This document shows positions 55,267-64,000 of a stretch of DNA of 64,000 nt, one piece after another. The DNA comes from Paracoccus marcusii (lineage in GTDB: Bacteria; Pseudomonadota; Alphaproteobacteria; Rhodobacterales; Rhodobacteraceae): positions 2,306,501-2,370,500 of the forward strand of contig NZ_CP117466.1 in NCBI RefSeq assembly GCF_028621715.1, written 5' to 3'. How positions within the stretch are numbered: position 1 is the first letter of the stretch; each line of letters starts with the position of its first letter. The translations under genes were made by a program, and so were the position numbers. A model generated the notes under the pieces. That model saw only the letters and a list, made by a program, of their open reading frames with translations. It was not told where the DNA came from and did not search any database.

Positions 55267-57072
55267 ATGGCACGCGCACCCCTTTTGCAACTCTCCGACA
55301 TCTCGCTGACCTATGGCGGCGATCCCATTTTCGAGGGCCTGTCCCTGAACGTTCAGCCGGGCGACCGCGTCGCGCTGGTCGGTCGGAACGGGTCGGGCAA
55401 GTCCACCCTGATGAAGGTGATGGCCGGTTTCGTCGAACCCGACCGGGGCGACGTCGTCCTGGCCGCCGGTGTCTCGACCGGCTACATGGAGCAGGACCCC
55501 GACTTGTCCGGCTTCGAGACGCTCGGCGATTTCGCCCGCGACGGGCTGGAGCCGGGCGAGGATTACCTGGTCGACATGGCGGCCGAGGGCCTGAAGTTCG
55601 ACCCAGACCGCCCCGTGGCCACCGCATCGGGCGGCGAACGCCGCCGCGCGGCCCTGGCCCGCCTGCTGGCGCGGGCGCCCGAACTGATGCTGCTGGACGA
55701 GCCGACCAACCACCTGGACATCGAGGCCATCGGCTGGCTGGAGGACCATCTGTCCCAGACCCGTGCGGGTTTCGTGCTGATCAGCCACGACCGCGCCTTT
55801 CTGCGCCGCCTGACCAAGGCGACGCTGTGGATCGACCGTGGCCAGGTCCGTCGGCAGGAACGGGGCTTTGAAGGCTTCGAGGATTGGCGCGAGGCGACCT
55901 GGGCCGCCGAGGATGACGCCCGCCACAAGCTGGACCGCAAGATCAAGGCCGAGGCCCGGTGGGCCGTCGAGGGCATCAGTGCGCGCAGGAAGCGCAACCA
56001 GGGCCGCGTCCGCGCCCTTGCCGCCCTGCGGGCCGAGCGCAGCAGCCAGATCCGCCGTCAGGGCACCGCCGCGATGGCGTTCGACAGCGGCACCACCAGC
56101 GGCAAGAAGGTGGTCGAGGCCACCGGCATCGCCAAGGCCTTCGGCGACAAGACCATCCTGCGGCCCTTCGATCTGCGCATCCAGCGCGGCGATCGCATCG
56201 CCTTTGTCGGGCCGAACGGCGCGGGCAAGACCACGCTGATCAAGATGCTGACCGGAGAGATCGCCCCCGACCAGGGCACGGTCACGATGGGCACCAACCT
56301 GGAGATCGCGGTCTTCGACCAAGCCCGCGCCGCGTTGAACCCCGACCAGACGCTGTGGGAATCGCTGACCGGCGACCCCGAGATGCGCGTGTCGGGCCGC
56401 GCCGACCAGGTGATGGTGCGGGGCCAGCCCAAGCATGTCGTGGCCTATCTGAAGGATTTCCTGTTCGACGACGCCCAGGCCCGCGCGCCCGTCCGCAGCC
56501 TGTCTGGCGGCGAGAAGGCGCGTCTGCTGTTGGCGCGGCTGATGGCGCGGCCGTCGAACCTGCTGGTCATGGACGAACCTACCAACGATCTGGACGTCGA
56601 GACGTTGGACCTGCTGCAGGACCTGCTGGGCGAATATGACGGCACCGTGCTGCTGGTCAGCCACGACCGCGATTTCATCGACCGGGTGGCCGACACCACC
56701 GTGGCGATGGAGGGTGACGGCCGTGCCACCGTCTATGCTGGCGGGTGGAGCGATTACCAAGCGCAGCGCGGCGAGACCGTGGTCGAGGAACCCGTCGCGG
56801 TCGCCAAGACCGCGCCCGTGACGGACAAGCCCAAGGCCACCCGCGACGGCCTCAGCTTTACTGAGCGCCACCGCCTGGAGGCGCTGCCCGGCGTCATCGC
56901 CAAGCTGGAGGCGGAAATCGCCAAGCTGTCGGAATTCATGTCCGACCCGACGCTGTTCCAGACCGCGCCGGCCAAGTTCGAAAAGGCCAGCCTGGCCCTG
57001 TCCGAACGTCAGGCCGCCCTGGCCGATGCCGAGGAGGAATGGATGTCGCTGGAGGAAAAGGCCGCCGTCTAG
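55267..57072 (+). CDS. ABC-F family ATPase (Uup-like)
   Basis: 601 residues with two ATPase domains and no membrane part. Walker A GRNGSGKST and GPNGAGKTT; signatures SGGERRRAALARLL and SGGEKARLLLARLM; Walker B LMLLDEPTNHLDIE and LLVMDEPTNDLDVE. A C-terminal coiled coil (about 515-600) marks it as Uup-like. ABC-F proteins act on ribosomes or on branched DNA. The TAG stop shares a CTAG with the convergent zinc peptidase. Confidence 0.93.
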   Translation: MARAPLLQLSDISLTYGGDPIFEGLSLNVQPGDRVALVGRNGSGKSTLMKVMAGFVEPDRGDVVLAAGVSTGYMEQDPDLSGFETLGDFARDGLEPGEDYLVDMAAEGLKFDPDRPVATASGGERRRAALARLLARAPELMLLDEPTNHLDIEAIGWLEDHLSQTRAGFVLISHDRAFLRRLTKATLWIDRGQVRRQERGFEGFEDWREATWAAEDDARHKLDRKIKAEARWAVEGISARRKRNQGRVRALAALRAERSSQIRRQGTAAMAFDSGTTSGKKVVEATGIAKAFGDKTILRPFDLRIQRGDRIAFVGPNGAGKTTLIKMLTGEIAPDQGTVTMGTNLEIAVFDQARAALNPDQTLWESLTGDPEMRVSGRADQVMVRGQPKHVVAYLKDFLFDDAQARAPVRSLSGGEKARLLLARLMARPSNLLVMDEPTNDLDVETLDLLQDLLGEYDGTVLLVSHDRDFIDRVADTTVAMEGDGRATVYAGGWSDYQAQRGETVVEEPVAVAKTAPVTDKPKATRDGLSFTERHRLEALPGVIAKLEAEIAKLSEFMSDPTLFQTAPAKFEKASLALSERQAALADAEEEWMSLEEKAAV

Positions 57073-58052
57073 GCGGCCTTCCCCTCGCCGCGGGCAAGGT
57101 GGTTCTGCAGCCAGCCATGGGCGAAGGCGATCTTGTGCCGGACCGGCACGGTCAGCACGAACGGGTAGAGGTCGCTGTTGTCCAGCGCGCGGTTGATGTC
57201 GTTGACCGCGATGGTGATCTCGGCCGCGATGTTCAGCAGGCGATACGGATCGGTCTCGGAATAGGGGTGATAGTCCGGCGGCACCCCCGGCATGTCCAGA
57301 TGCGTGCTGCAGAAGCTGTCGGCCACGTCCGTCAGGTGCAGCAGGTGGGCGACCGTCTCGGCCCAGTCCTCGTGCGGGTGCGAGGTGGCATAGCTGGTGA
57401 TGAAATCGCCTGCCGGGTCGCGCGGATCGGCATAGTGGTTCTTAAGGGCCTGGGCGTAATCGGCCCGCTCGTCGCCGAAGACGGCGCGGAAGGCGGGCAG
57501 GAAATCGGGCAACACCTTCAGGCGGTCGAACAGGAAATGCGCGATCTCGTGGCGGAAATGGCCGACCATCGAGCGGTACTGCTCACCCAGCTTCAGCTGG
57601 CGTTTCAGGCGGATCAGCTCGTCCGCCTCGGTCACGTTGATGGTGATCTCTCCGTTGGCATGGCCCATGATGATCTGCTGATCGCGCCCGCCGGTATGTT
57701 CCGACAGCATCAGGAACCGCGGACGCCGCCCGGGATCTGCCGGCGTGAACCAGTCCCATTCCGCAAGGTTGGCCAGAACCCACCGCTTGGCGCGTTCGGC
57801 GCTGGCCAGCAGGCGCTGGTTGTCGCCGATGTTCATCACCGGCACGACATGCGACATGGCGCAGGATGCGCAGAAGCCGCCCGGAACCTCGGCAGCCCAG
57901 TTGCAGGCGATGCGCGGGCGGTTGGCGCAATGGGGGGCGTCCGCCACCATCCGCCGCACGACCGGCGCATAGACCAGCGGCTCTCCGCACAGACAGATCA
58001 GGTTGTGGAAATAGGCGCGCGTGCCGCAATGCGGGCAGGAGAAGCGTTGCAT
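57069..58052 (-). CDS. Putative zinc-binding metallopeptidase with N-terminal zinc ribbon
   Basis: 327 residues. The N-terminus has CPHCG...CLCG and later CANRP, CNW and CASC pairs, a zinc ribbon. The central HFRHEIAHFLFDR contains HEIAH (HExxH) followed by EDWAETVAHLLH. It matches a family of uncharacterised proteins annotated as putative zinc-binding peptidases. Cytosolic; substrate unknown. The ribosome site is weak. Convergent with the ABC-F gene and divergent from rplU. Confidence 0.85.
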   Translation of the reverse strand: MQRFSCPHCGTRAYFHNLICLCGEPLVYAPVVRRMVADAPHCANRPRIACNWAAEVPGGFCASCAMSHVVPVMNIGDNQRLLASAERAKRWVLANLAEWDWFTPADPGRRPRFLMLSEHTGGRDQQIIMGHANGEITINVTEADELIRLKRQLKLGEQYRSMVGHFRHEIAHFLFDRLKVLPDFLPAFRAVFGDERADYAQALKNHYADPRDPAGDFITSYATSHPHEDWAETVAHLLHLTDVADSFCSTHLDMPGVPPDYHPYSETDPYRLLNIAAEITIAVNDINRALDNSDLYPFVLTVPVRHKIAFAHGWLQNHLARGEGKAA

Positions 58053-58302
58053 CAGCTGGGGTCCGGTCCTGTCAGTGGCAGGGTACAAGCCCCGCGGTGC
58101 CGCAGGGTTCCGCACCATCGCACCGGCCTTGACAGGCAGGCCCGGATCGGGCAAATGCAGCGCACCGGCAGGGCATCCGCCCTTGGCCGGTCGATTGTTT
58201 TTAACGACACCCGCACAAGGGTGCGCCGTCCGAAGGCGGGGTTCGCCCCCCCAACGCCGACATTGTCGGGGCCGCAGGACGCGGTGATGAAGGAAGAAAG
58301 CG

Positions 58303-58716
58303 ATGTTCGCGGTTCTGAAAACTGGCGGCAAGCAGTACAAGGTGCAGGCGGGCGACGTCCTGCGCGTTGAAAAGCTGAATGCCGCGGCTGGCGATACGGT
58401 CCAGTTCAACGATGTGCTGATGGTCGGCTCGACCCTGGGTGCGCCCCTGGTCGCCGGTGCCTGCGTGCAGGCCACCGTGATCGAGCAGATCAAGGCCGAC
58501 AAGGTCATCACCTATGTCAAGCGCCGCCGCAAGCACAGCTCGCAGCGGACCCGCGGTCACCGCCAGCAGCTGACGCTGCTGCGCGTCACCGACGTGCTGG
58601 ACAAGGGTGCGGACAAGACCGGCGTCAAGACCGCCGTCGGCGCCCGCACGAAGGTCGAGGCCGCCGATGCGCCCGCCAAGACCAAGAAACCGGCCAAAGA
58701 CGCCGCTGAAGCCTAA
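58303..58716 (+). CDS. rplU: Ribosomal protein bL21 with C-terminal tail
   Basis: 137 residues: [18 protein letters not shown] and [19 protein letters not shown] are the L21 signatures; about 30 Ala/Lys/Thr-rich residues follow, an extension beyond the core. Ribosome site GAAGGAAGAAAG. The 250-base region before it has a TTGACA at 58129-58134 with only a weak -10 (CAAATG), and G/C hairpins in the leader; I would not call a promoter firmly. Confidence 0.97.
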   Translation: MFAVLKTGGKQYKVQAGDVLRVEKLNAAAGDTVQFNDVLMVGSTLGAPLVAGACVQATVIEQIKADKVITYVKRRRKHSSQRTRGHRQQLTLLRVTDVLDKGADKTGVKTAVGARTKVEAADAPAKTKKPAKDAAEA

Positions 58717-58728
58717 GGAGAACGACCC

Positions 58729-59001
58729 ATGGCACATAAGAAAGCAGGCGGTTCTTCCCGCAACGGCCGCGACAGCGCGGGACGCCGTCTTGGCGTCAAG
58801 CTGTTCGGTGGCCAGGCCGCCATCGCGGGCAACATCATCGCACGTCAGCGCGGCACCACCTGGTGGCCGGGCGTGAACGTCGGCATGGGCAAGGATCACA
58901 CCCTGTTCGCGCTGACCGACGGCCATGTGAGCTTCAAGAAGGGCCTGAAGGGCCGGACGTTCATTTCGATCGTCCCCGCCGAGCTGGAAGCAGCCGAGTA
59001 A
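58729..59001 (+). CDS. rpmA: Ribosomal protein bL27
   Basis: 90 residues: [37 protein letters not shown]. It reaches the peptidyl-transferase centre of the 50S subunit. No N-terminal cleavage extension of the Firmicutes type. Twelve bases from rplU, ribosome site AAGGAG. Confidence 0.98.
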   Translation: MAHKKAGGSSRNGRDSAGRRLGVKLFGGQAAIAGNIIARQRGTTWWPGVNVGMGKDHTLFALTDGHVSFKKGLKGRTFISIVPAELEAAE

Positions 59002-59063
59002 CCTTAGCGTAATATTCTGATGCTAAGGGGGGATCGGCGAGAGCCGGTCCCCCGAACCGTTTT
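59002..59063 (+). terminator. Two hairpins ending the rplU-rpmA operon
   Basis: CCTTAGC/GCTAAGG (59002-59028), directly after the rpmA stop, then GGGGATCGGC-GAGA-GCCGGTCCCC (59029-59052, one G-T pair) and TTTT at 59060-59063. The second stem is the likely terminator, though its T-run is offset by seven bases. Confidence 0.6.
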
Positions 59064-59101
59064 ATCGTCACATTTATTGATCGGTTTCTTGGGGAGGAAA
59101 C

Positions 59102-59692
59102 ATGGTGATGTCTGCACCCATGCGCGAGGGGAGTCGTCTGGACGACCTTGCGCCCGTCTTGGCCGATGGCCCGGCCCAGCCCGTGATCGCGACAGAGCGG
59201 TTCACGCTGCGACCGCTGCGCGCCTCTGATGCCGGCCTGATCGAACATTACACCGCCGACCGACGCGTGGCCGAAGGCACGCGCGCCATCCCCCATCCCT
59301 TGCCCCGCGGCGCCGCCGAAAGTTTCGTCGCCCGCTCCCTGGCCGCGGATCGGTCCGAGGATGTCTGGGCCATCGACGGGTCGGACCACAAGCTGGCCGA
59401 GCTGCTGGGCGTCGTGTCGCTGACCCGCATGGAGGGGTCGCAATCGGAACTGGGCTTCTGGATCGGCGCGGGCTTCTGGAACACCGGCTTCGCGACCGAG
59501 GCCGTGGCGGCCCTTGTCGCGGCGAACCCGCACGGGGCACGGACCCTGTTCGCCGAGGCGTTTCAGGACAATCCGGGATCGGCCCGGGTGCTGACCAATT
59601 GCGGCTTCGTCTATCTGGGCGATGCCGAAAGCTGGTCCGTCGCGCGGGGCGGCCGGGTGCCGACCTGGACCTATCTGCGCAAGATGGCCTGA
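59102..59692 (+). CDS. GNAT-family N-acetyltransferase (RimJ-like)
   Basis: 196 residues: TERFTLRPLRASDAGLI at the N-terminal side (about 31), GFWIGAGFWNTGFATEAVAAL for acetyl-CoA binding (about 118) and VLTNCGFVYLG near the end. This is the ribosomal-protein/aminoacyl type of GNAT. A position just after rplU-rpmA suits a ribosomal or translation-related acceptor, but the substrate is unknown. Ribosome site GGGGAGGAA. Confidence 0.88.
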   Translation: MVMSAPMREGSRLDDLAPVLADGPAQPVIATERFTLRPLRASDAGLIEHYTADRRVAEGTRAIPHPLPRGAAESFVARSLAADRSEDVWAIDGSDHKLAELLGVVSLTRMEGSQSELGFWIGAGFWNTGFATEAVAALVAANPHGARTLFAEAFQDNPGSARVLTNCGFVYLGDAESWSVARGGRVPTWTYLRKMA

Positions 59693-59755
59693 ACGACTGC
59701 CTGATATGTCCTGTCCCGTTATTGCAAAGCGGGGCAGGCGGCCTAGATCAGAGGA

Positions 59756-60769
59756 ATGACACAGCATCTTCCCTATTCCGTTCTCGACCTGTCGCCGGTT
59801 CCCGAAGGGTCCACGGCGCAGGACGCCATCCGCAACACGATCGACCTTGCCCAACATGCCGAGGGTTGGGGCTATCACCGCTTCTGGTTGGCCGAGCATC
59901 ACAACATGCCCGGCATCGCCAGCGCCGCGACCGCGGTCCTGATCGGATTGGTCGCACAGGCGACCAAGACGATCCGCGTGGGGGCGGGTGGCATCATGCT
60001 GCCCAACCATGCGCCGCTGACCGTGGCCGAAGCCTTTGGGACCCTGGCCACGGCCTTTCCCGACCGCATCGACCTAGGCCTGGGCCGCGCGCCCGGGGGT
60101 GACGGCGCGGTAATCCGCGCCCTGCGCCGGGATCCGATGGCCGACAGCTTTCCGCAGGATGTGGTCGAGCTGCTGGACTATCTGGGCCCTGAACGCGCGG
60201 GCGCGGCCGTCCGCGCGCTGCCCGGAGAGGGGACGAACATCCCCGTCTGGATCTTGGGCAGCAGCCTGTTCGGCGCGCAGCTGGCGGCGCATCTGGGCCT
60301 GCCCTATGCGTTTGCCAGCCACTTCGCGCCCGAACAGCTGGAACAGGCGCTGAGCATCTATCGCGAACGGTTCCGACCCTCGCCCTGGGGGCAGAAGCCC
60401 TATGCGGTGCTGGCGGCGAACGTCTTTGCCGCCGACGATGCCGGAGAGGCCGCCTATCTGCGCACGACGATGCAGCTGGCCTTCGCGCGCCTGCGGACCG
60501 GCCAGCCCGGCAAGCTGCCGCGCCCGGTCCGCGACATCGACGCCGAGATCGGCGCGCAGATGCGCCAGGCCGTCGACGGTGCGCTGCGCATCAGTGCAGT
60601 GGGTGACCGCGAGCGCGTCCGCGACCAGCTGTCGCGTCTGGTCGAGACCTATCGCCCCGACGAGGTGATCCTGACCGGCCAGATCCACGATCACACGGCC
60701 CGGCTGCGCAGCTTCGAGATTGCGGCCGAGGCGGCATCGTCCCTGCCGCCGGTCCGGCAGGCCGCCTGA
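59756..60769 (+). CDS. LLM-class flavin-dependent oxidoreductase
   Basis: 337 residues in the luciferase-like TIM-barrel family, group close to E. coli Yhb[65 protein letters not shown] and [11 protein letters not shown]. Uses reduced FMN or F420-like cofactor; the reaction is unknown. It starts 63 bases after the acetyltransferase. Confidence 0.9.
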   Translation: MTQHLPYSVLDLSPVPEGSTAQDAIRNTIDLAQHAEGWGYHRFWLAEHHNMPGIASAATAVLIGLVAQATKTIRVGAGGIMLPNHAPLTVAEAFGTLATAFPDRIDLGLGRAPGGDGAVIRALRRDPMADSFPQDVVELLDYLGPERAGAAVRALPGEGTNIPVWILGSSLFGAQLAAHLGLPYAFASHFAPEQLEQALSIYRERFRPSPWGQKPYAVLAANVFAADDAGEAAYLRTTMQLAFARLRTGQPGKLPRPVRDIDAEIGAQMRQAVDGALRISAVGDRERVRDQLSRLVETYRPDEVILTGQIHDHTARLRSFEIAAEAASSLPPVRQAA

Positions 60770-60788
60770 GACCCCGCCATGCAAAAGC

Positions 60789-60818
60789 AAAAGGCCCCCG
60801 AAAGGGGGCCTTTTTTTT
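60789..60818. terminator. Bidirectional intrinsic terminator
   Basis: AAAAGGCCCCC-GAAA-GGGGGCCTTTT followed by TTTT (eight T in all). The plus-strand LLM gene ends 20 bases before; the minus-strand Bax-inhibitor gene ends 20 bases after. Symmetric A/T runs fit use in both directions. Confidence 0.93.
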
Positions 60819-60838
60819 CATGTCGCAGGTGCGTTGGA

Positions 60839-61573
60839 TTATTCGCGGTTGCCCATGAAGGACAGCAGGAACATGAACAGGTTCAGGAAGTCCAGGTACA
60901 GCTTCAGCGCGCCCATGATGGCGGACTTGCCCAAGAAATCCGCACCCGAACCCTGCATCTGCAGGTAGGTGTTCTTGATGTTCTGCGTGTCATAGGCGGT
61001 CAGGCCCGCAAAGATCAGCACGCCGATGACCGAGATCGCGAACTGCATGGCCGAGGAGGCGATGAAGATGTTCACGATCGACGCGACGATCAGGCCGATC
61101 AGGCCCATCAGCAGGAACGTGCCCCAGCCCGACAGGTCCTTCTTTGTGGTATAGCCCCACAGGGACAGGCCCGCGAAGGCGATGGCCGTGACCAGGAAGG
61201 TCTGGACGATCGACACCCCGGTATAGACCAGGAAGATCGAGCTGATCGAGACGCCCATCAACGCCGCGAAGGCGTAGAAGACGCCGGTCGCCGCCGAGAC
61301 GGACAGCCGGTTCAGGGCCGCGCCAAAGGCGAACACCATCAGCAGCGGCGCGAACATGATCACCCAACGCAGCGGCGAGTTGTACAGCGTGTTGGCCACG
61401 GCCGGGTTGGTCATGGCGGCAGTCGCGGTCCCATAGGCGGTCGCGGCGGTTACACCCATGCCGACCGCCATCAGCCCATAAACCTTGTTCATGTAGGCCC
61501 GCAGGCCTTGGTCGACCGCCGCCGTGCGGTGGCCTACGCCCTGCGCGGTACGGTACGTGTTGTAATCTGCCAT
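60839..61573 (-). CDS. Bax inhibitor-1 / YccA family membrane protein
   Basis: 244 residues with seven hydrophobic helices and the family C-terminal region FAGLTAYDTQNIK followed by KLYLDFLNLFMFLLS. The conserved aspartates of the pH-sensitive di-aspartyl site may lie in AYDTQ and YLDF. In E. coli YccA modulates FtsH; BI-1 members leak calcium. Function here not known. Followed by the bidirectional terminator. Confidence 0.92.
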   Translation of the reverse strand: MADYNTYRTAQGVGHRTAAVDQGLRAYMNKVYGLMAVGMGVTAATAYGTATAAMTNPAVANTLYNSPLRWVIMFAPLLMVFAFGAALNRLSVSAATGVFYAFAALMGVSISSIFLVYTGVSIVQTFLVTAIAFAGLSLWGYTTKKDLSGWGTFLLMGLIGLIVASIVNIFIASSAMQFAISVIGVLIFAGLTAYDTQNIKNTYLQMQGSGADFLGKSAIMGALKLYLDFLNLFMFLLSFMGNRE

Positions 61574-61677
61574 CGATGTCTCCCTTGGAAGGCATGCCGA
61601 CGCAGTGCCGGCTTGGGTCCAATATCGGTGGAAAGGCGGGATTTTTCAATGCCGCGCTTGGCTCAAATGCGTCGGGA

Positions 61678-62646
61678 TCACAGCGTGATGACCACTTTGC
61701 CGACGCTGCGCCGCTCTCTCAGCATGACGTAGCCCTGGGCCAGATCGTCCAGGGGCAGGGTGGCGCCCGCGACAGGGTCCAGCCGGCCCGCGCGGAACAG
61801 GTCGAACAGCGCGTCGATGCTGTCCCGCAGCGCCTGCGGGTCCAGCCCGCGATAGCCGCCCCAGTAAAAGCCATGGATGGCGATGTTCTTGACCAGCGCG
61901 TGGTTCAGCGGCAGCACCGGGGGGCGACCGCCGGCAAAACCGATGACCAGGAACCGCCCGCCGGGACGCAGGGCGCGGAACGCAGCCTCGCCCGGTTCGG
62001 CGCCCACGGGGTCATAGACCACGTCCGCGCCGCCAAGATCGCGCAGCGCCGCGCGCAGATCGGGGCAGGTGGCGCTGTCGATCACGTGGGATGCCCCCGC
62101 CTGGCGGACCACCTGGACCTTGTCGGCGCCGCGTGCGATGCCGATCACCCGTGCGCCCATCGCCGCGCCGATCTGCACCGCGGTCAGCCCGACCCCGCCC
62201 GCGGCCCCCAGAACGACCAGCGTCTGTCCCGCCAGCAGCGCGCCGCGCCCGGCCAGGGCCAGGTGACTTGTCCCATAAGCCACCTGAAAGCCCGCCGCCT
62301 GCTCCAGCGTCATGGCGTCCGGAATGGCCTGGACGGCCCCCGCATCGACCGCCATCACCTGCGACATCGTGCCCGGTGCCGAAACGACCACGCGTGTGCC
62401 CGCAACCAGTCCCGATCCGGCGGGTGCCGAGAGGACGGTGCCCGCCCCCTCCAGCCCCGGCACGAAGGGCGGATCGGCCGGTTCCTGGTACTGTCCATTA
62501 GCTTTGAGCAGGTCGGCAAAATTCAATGCCGCCGCGCCCATGCGCAAAAGCACCTGATCGGGACGGGCCACGGGGGGCGGAACATCCCGGATCACCGGGT
62601 CCTGCCCCAGGGCCGAGATGAAGGCTGCGCGAATCATTTGTGACAT
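61678..62646 (-). CDS. Zinc-free quinone oxidoreductase (MDR family)
   Basis: 322 residues, medium-chain reductase fold without the catalytic zinc cysteines. The N-terminal domain has ALNFADLLKANGQY and VPGLEGAGTV; the Rossmann domain has VLGAAGGVGLTAVQIG for NADPH. Family members reduce quinones or enals by one or two electrons. The stop is about 100 bases from the start of the Bax-inhibitor gene. Confidence 0.9.
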   Translation of the reverse strand: MSQMIRAAFISALGQDPVIRDVPPPVARPDQVLLRMGAAALNFADLLKANGQYQEPADPPFVPGLEGAGTVLSAPAGSGLVAGTRVVVSAPGTMSQVMAVDAGAVQAIPDAMTLEQAAGFQVAYGTSHLALAGRGALLAGQTLVVLGAAGGVGLTAVQIGAAMGARVIGIARGADKVQVVRQAGASHVIDSATCPDLRAALRDLGGADVVYDPVGAEPGEAAFRALRPGGRFLVIGFAGGRPPVLPLNHALVKNIAIHGFYWGGYRGLDPQALRDSIDALFDLFRAGRLDPVAGATLPLDDLAQGYVMLRERRSVGKVVITL

Positions 62647-62836
62647 GTATTGTGGCCCTCGGATGTTGTCTGCACGTTCGCATCCCCGCTGGCCAAGTCA
62701 ACGCGATGCCGATATGGCCGCAAGGACACCCCTGGACCTGTCTTTATGGTCAGGAAAGCCCCGATTAACCAAGTTGACACTCGAAAATTGTGCCTTTCCG
62801 GGCTAGAGCATCCTGAGATTGCAAAAGGTTGGGGCA

Positions 62837-63196
62837 ATGAAGCATAGTGTAGATGTTCACGTTGGTAAGCGTATCCGCCATCGTCGCTGGATGATTGGCA
62901 TGACTCAACAGCAACTCGCCGACAAGGTCGGCATCAAGTTCCAGCAGATCCAGAAGTACGAGACCGGCATGAACCGCGTTTCGGCCTCGCGTCTGTGGGA
63001 CATCGCGCGGGCGGTCGACGTTCCGGTCAGCTTTTTCTTCGAGGGCCTGTCCGAGGGCGAGGTTCCCGGCGTGGTCGAAGGCGACATCTTCGCCGACAAG
63101 GAAGCGCTGCAGTTGGTGCGCGCCTATTACGCCATGCCCGAGGCACAGCGTCGCCAGATCTTCGAGCTGGCCCGCGTCCTGTCCGACGCCGCCTGA
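62837..63196 (+). CDS. XRE-family helix-turn-helix regulator
   Basis: 119 residues: HTH (VGKRIRHRRWMIGMTQQQLADKVGIKFQQIQKYE, about 9-42) and a C-terminal helical part (ADKEALQLVRAYYAMPEAQRRQIFELARVL) for dimerisation. Close relatives occur throughout alphaproteobacteria; targets are not known to me. The ATG at 62837 follows AAGGTTGGGG. The 190-base region before it is visibly AT-richer than the rest of the window and carries TTGACA at 62774, without a convincing -10. Confidence 0.9.
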   Translation: MKHSVDVHVGKRIRHRRWMIGMTQQQLADKVGIKFQQIQKYETGMNRVSASRLWDIARAVDVPVSFFFEGLSEGEVPGVVEGDIFADKEALQLVRAYYAMPEAQRRQIFELARVLSDAA

Positions 63197-63332
63197 AAGG
63201 CCTGACCGCCAGAAGGCGGATGACCCTGCCGCCGTCCCGCGCCGCTTGACCGCCGGACGACGGCCCCCTTTGACCGCTGGTCCCCCGGCCCATGACAGGC
63301 TACACCCGGCGTGACGACACGCAGGGAGCCGC

Positions 63333-64000
63333 ATGCAGGACGCAGACCAGATCACCCGCACCGCGCATCTGATGGCAGACGCTGCCCGTCGGGCGATCCT
63401 GCCGTGGTTCCGCCACGCGGATCTGGCGGCCGACAACAAGCGGCCGGCCGATTTCGACCCGGTGACCCAGGCCGACCGCGATGCCGAACGCGCGATGCGC
63501 GACGTGCTGGCGCGCGAGCGGCCCGATGACGCCATCCTGGGCGAGGAATATGGCGCGACCCCCGGCACCAGCGGGCTGACCTGGATCCTGGATCCGATCG
63601 ACGGCACGCGCGCGTTCCTGTGCGGGGCGGCCAGCTGGGGCGTGCTTATCGGCCTGTCCGACGGGCGGGACGTCATCTATGGCCTGATCGACCAGCCCTA
63701 TGTCGGCGAGCGGTTCGAGGGCGGGCTTGGCCATGCCCGGCTGACCTCGGCCGCGGGCGAACGGGCGCTGCGCGTGCGCGGCGGCACGCTGCTGGAGCGC
63801 GCGACGCTGCTGACGACCTTTCCCGAAATCGGCACGGCGGCCGAGGCCACGGCCTTTCGCCGCGTGGCCGACCGGGCGCGGCTGACGCGATACGGGCTGG
63901 ACTGCTATGCCTATGGCCTGCTGGCCTTGGGCCAGGTCGATCTGGTGATCGAGGCGGGGCTGCAATCCTATGACATCGCGGGTCCGCTGGCGGTGGTGCA
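63333..64000 (+). CDS. hisN: Inositol-monophosphatase-type phosphatase, probably histidinol-phosphatase (cut by window end)
   Basis: The first 222 residues are present, still open at the window edge. Metal site one: GEEYG (E71/E72), DPIDGT at D87-T92 and the C-terminal LDCYAYGLLALGQVDLVIEAGLQSYDIAGP, which holds the last aspartate. The length so far, and the EYG plus LDPIDGTRAF pattern, suit the HisN histidinol-phosphatases of alphaproteobacteria better than SuhB or CysQ, but a general sugar phosphatase is possible. Ribosome site GCAGGGAGCC. Confidence 0.82.
   Translation, partial: MQDADQITRTAHLMADAARRAILPWFRHADLAADNKRPADFDPVTQADRDAERAMRDVLARERPDDAILGEEYGATPGTSGLTWILDPIDGTRAFLCGAASWGVLIGLSDGRDVIYGLIDQPYVGERFEGGLGHARLTSAAGERALRVRGGTLLERATLLTTFPEIGTAAEATAFRRVADRARLTRYGLDCYAYGLLALGQVDLVIEAGLQSYDIAGPLAVV

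Noticed and set aside
54685..56871. 728-codon minus-strand frame over the ABC-F gene
   Set aside because: Antisense to a protein with complete Walker A, signature and Walker B motifs; composition typical of a shadow frame.

Overview
The window is a 64 kb, GC-rich (by eye about two thirds G+C), densely coding stretch of an alphaproteobacterial chromosome. Gene order and protein sequences point to the Rhodobacterales, most likely Paracoccus or a close relative. The main evidence is the chain lpd / sucAB / sucCD / mdh / mcl2 / mch / sdhCDAB, as in Rhodobacter and Paracoccus, together with a GlyQ-DUF6446-GlyS cluster and NnrU. I see no rRNA, tRNA, IS element, prophage or CRISPR array. No gap between genes exceeds about 300 bases.

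Layout. 1-10.4 kb: lipid acyltransferase (partial), EamA transporter, transketolase, CorC-type protein and XerD on the minus strand; aroKB on plus; a leucine-dehydrogenase-like gene on minus. 10.5-12.4 kb: ssb and two lytic transglycosylases. 12.4-33 kb is a carbon-metabolism block. On minus lie mdh and a secreted protein, then sucC-sucD-lipoprotein-sucA-sucB-two small genes-lpd. On plus lie a TSUP transporter, the ethylmalonyl-CoA pathway genes mcl2 and mch (with nnrU and a DUF1737 gene), then sdhC-sdhD-sdhA-three extra genes-sdhB. 33-42.7 kb: glyQ/glyS, a periplasmic peptidoglycan-binding protein, TrkH, a Ppx/GppA phosphatase, rlmE and an AraC regulator. 42.8-53 kb: miaA, then pyrH-sodium channel-frr-uppS-cdsA-dxr-rseP-bamA-skp. 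53-64 kb: nucleoside hydrolase, an orphan FbpA-type iron-binding protein, ABC-F, a zinc peptidase, rplU-rpmA, GNAT, LLM oxidoreductase, Bax-inhibitor-1 protein, quinone oxidoreductase, an XRE regulator and a hisN-like phosphatase cut by the window end.

How it fits together. Nearly the whole lower TCA cycle (2-oxoglutarate dehydrogenase with its E3, succinyl-CoA synthetase, succinate dehydrogenase, malate dehydrogenase) sits with two enzymes of acetyl-CoA assimilation, so mesaconyl-CoA hydration and malyl-CoA hydrolysis feed malate directly into this block. The most striking non-coding signal is a module of two TGTGATCACA palindromes 21 bp apart. It occurs upstream of both the suc operon (minus strand) and the sdh operon (plus strand) and predicts a shared regulator. 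Other unusual points: a roughly 100-residue lower-GC segment inside glyS, a NaChBac-type sodium channel between pyrH and frr, a sulfotransferase-like gene plus two lipoprotein genes splitting sdhA from sdhB, a two-lipoyl-domain E2o with a long exact DNA repeat, and three convergent gene pairs whose stop codons share one CTAG.
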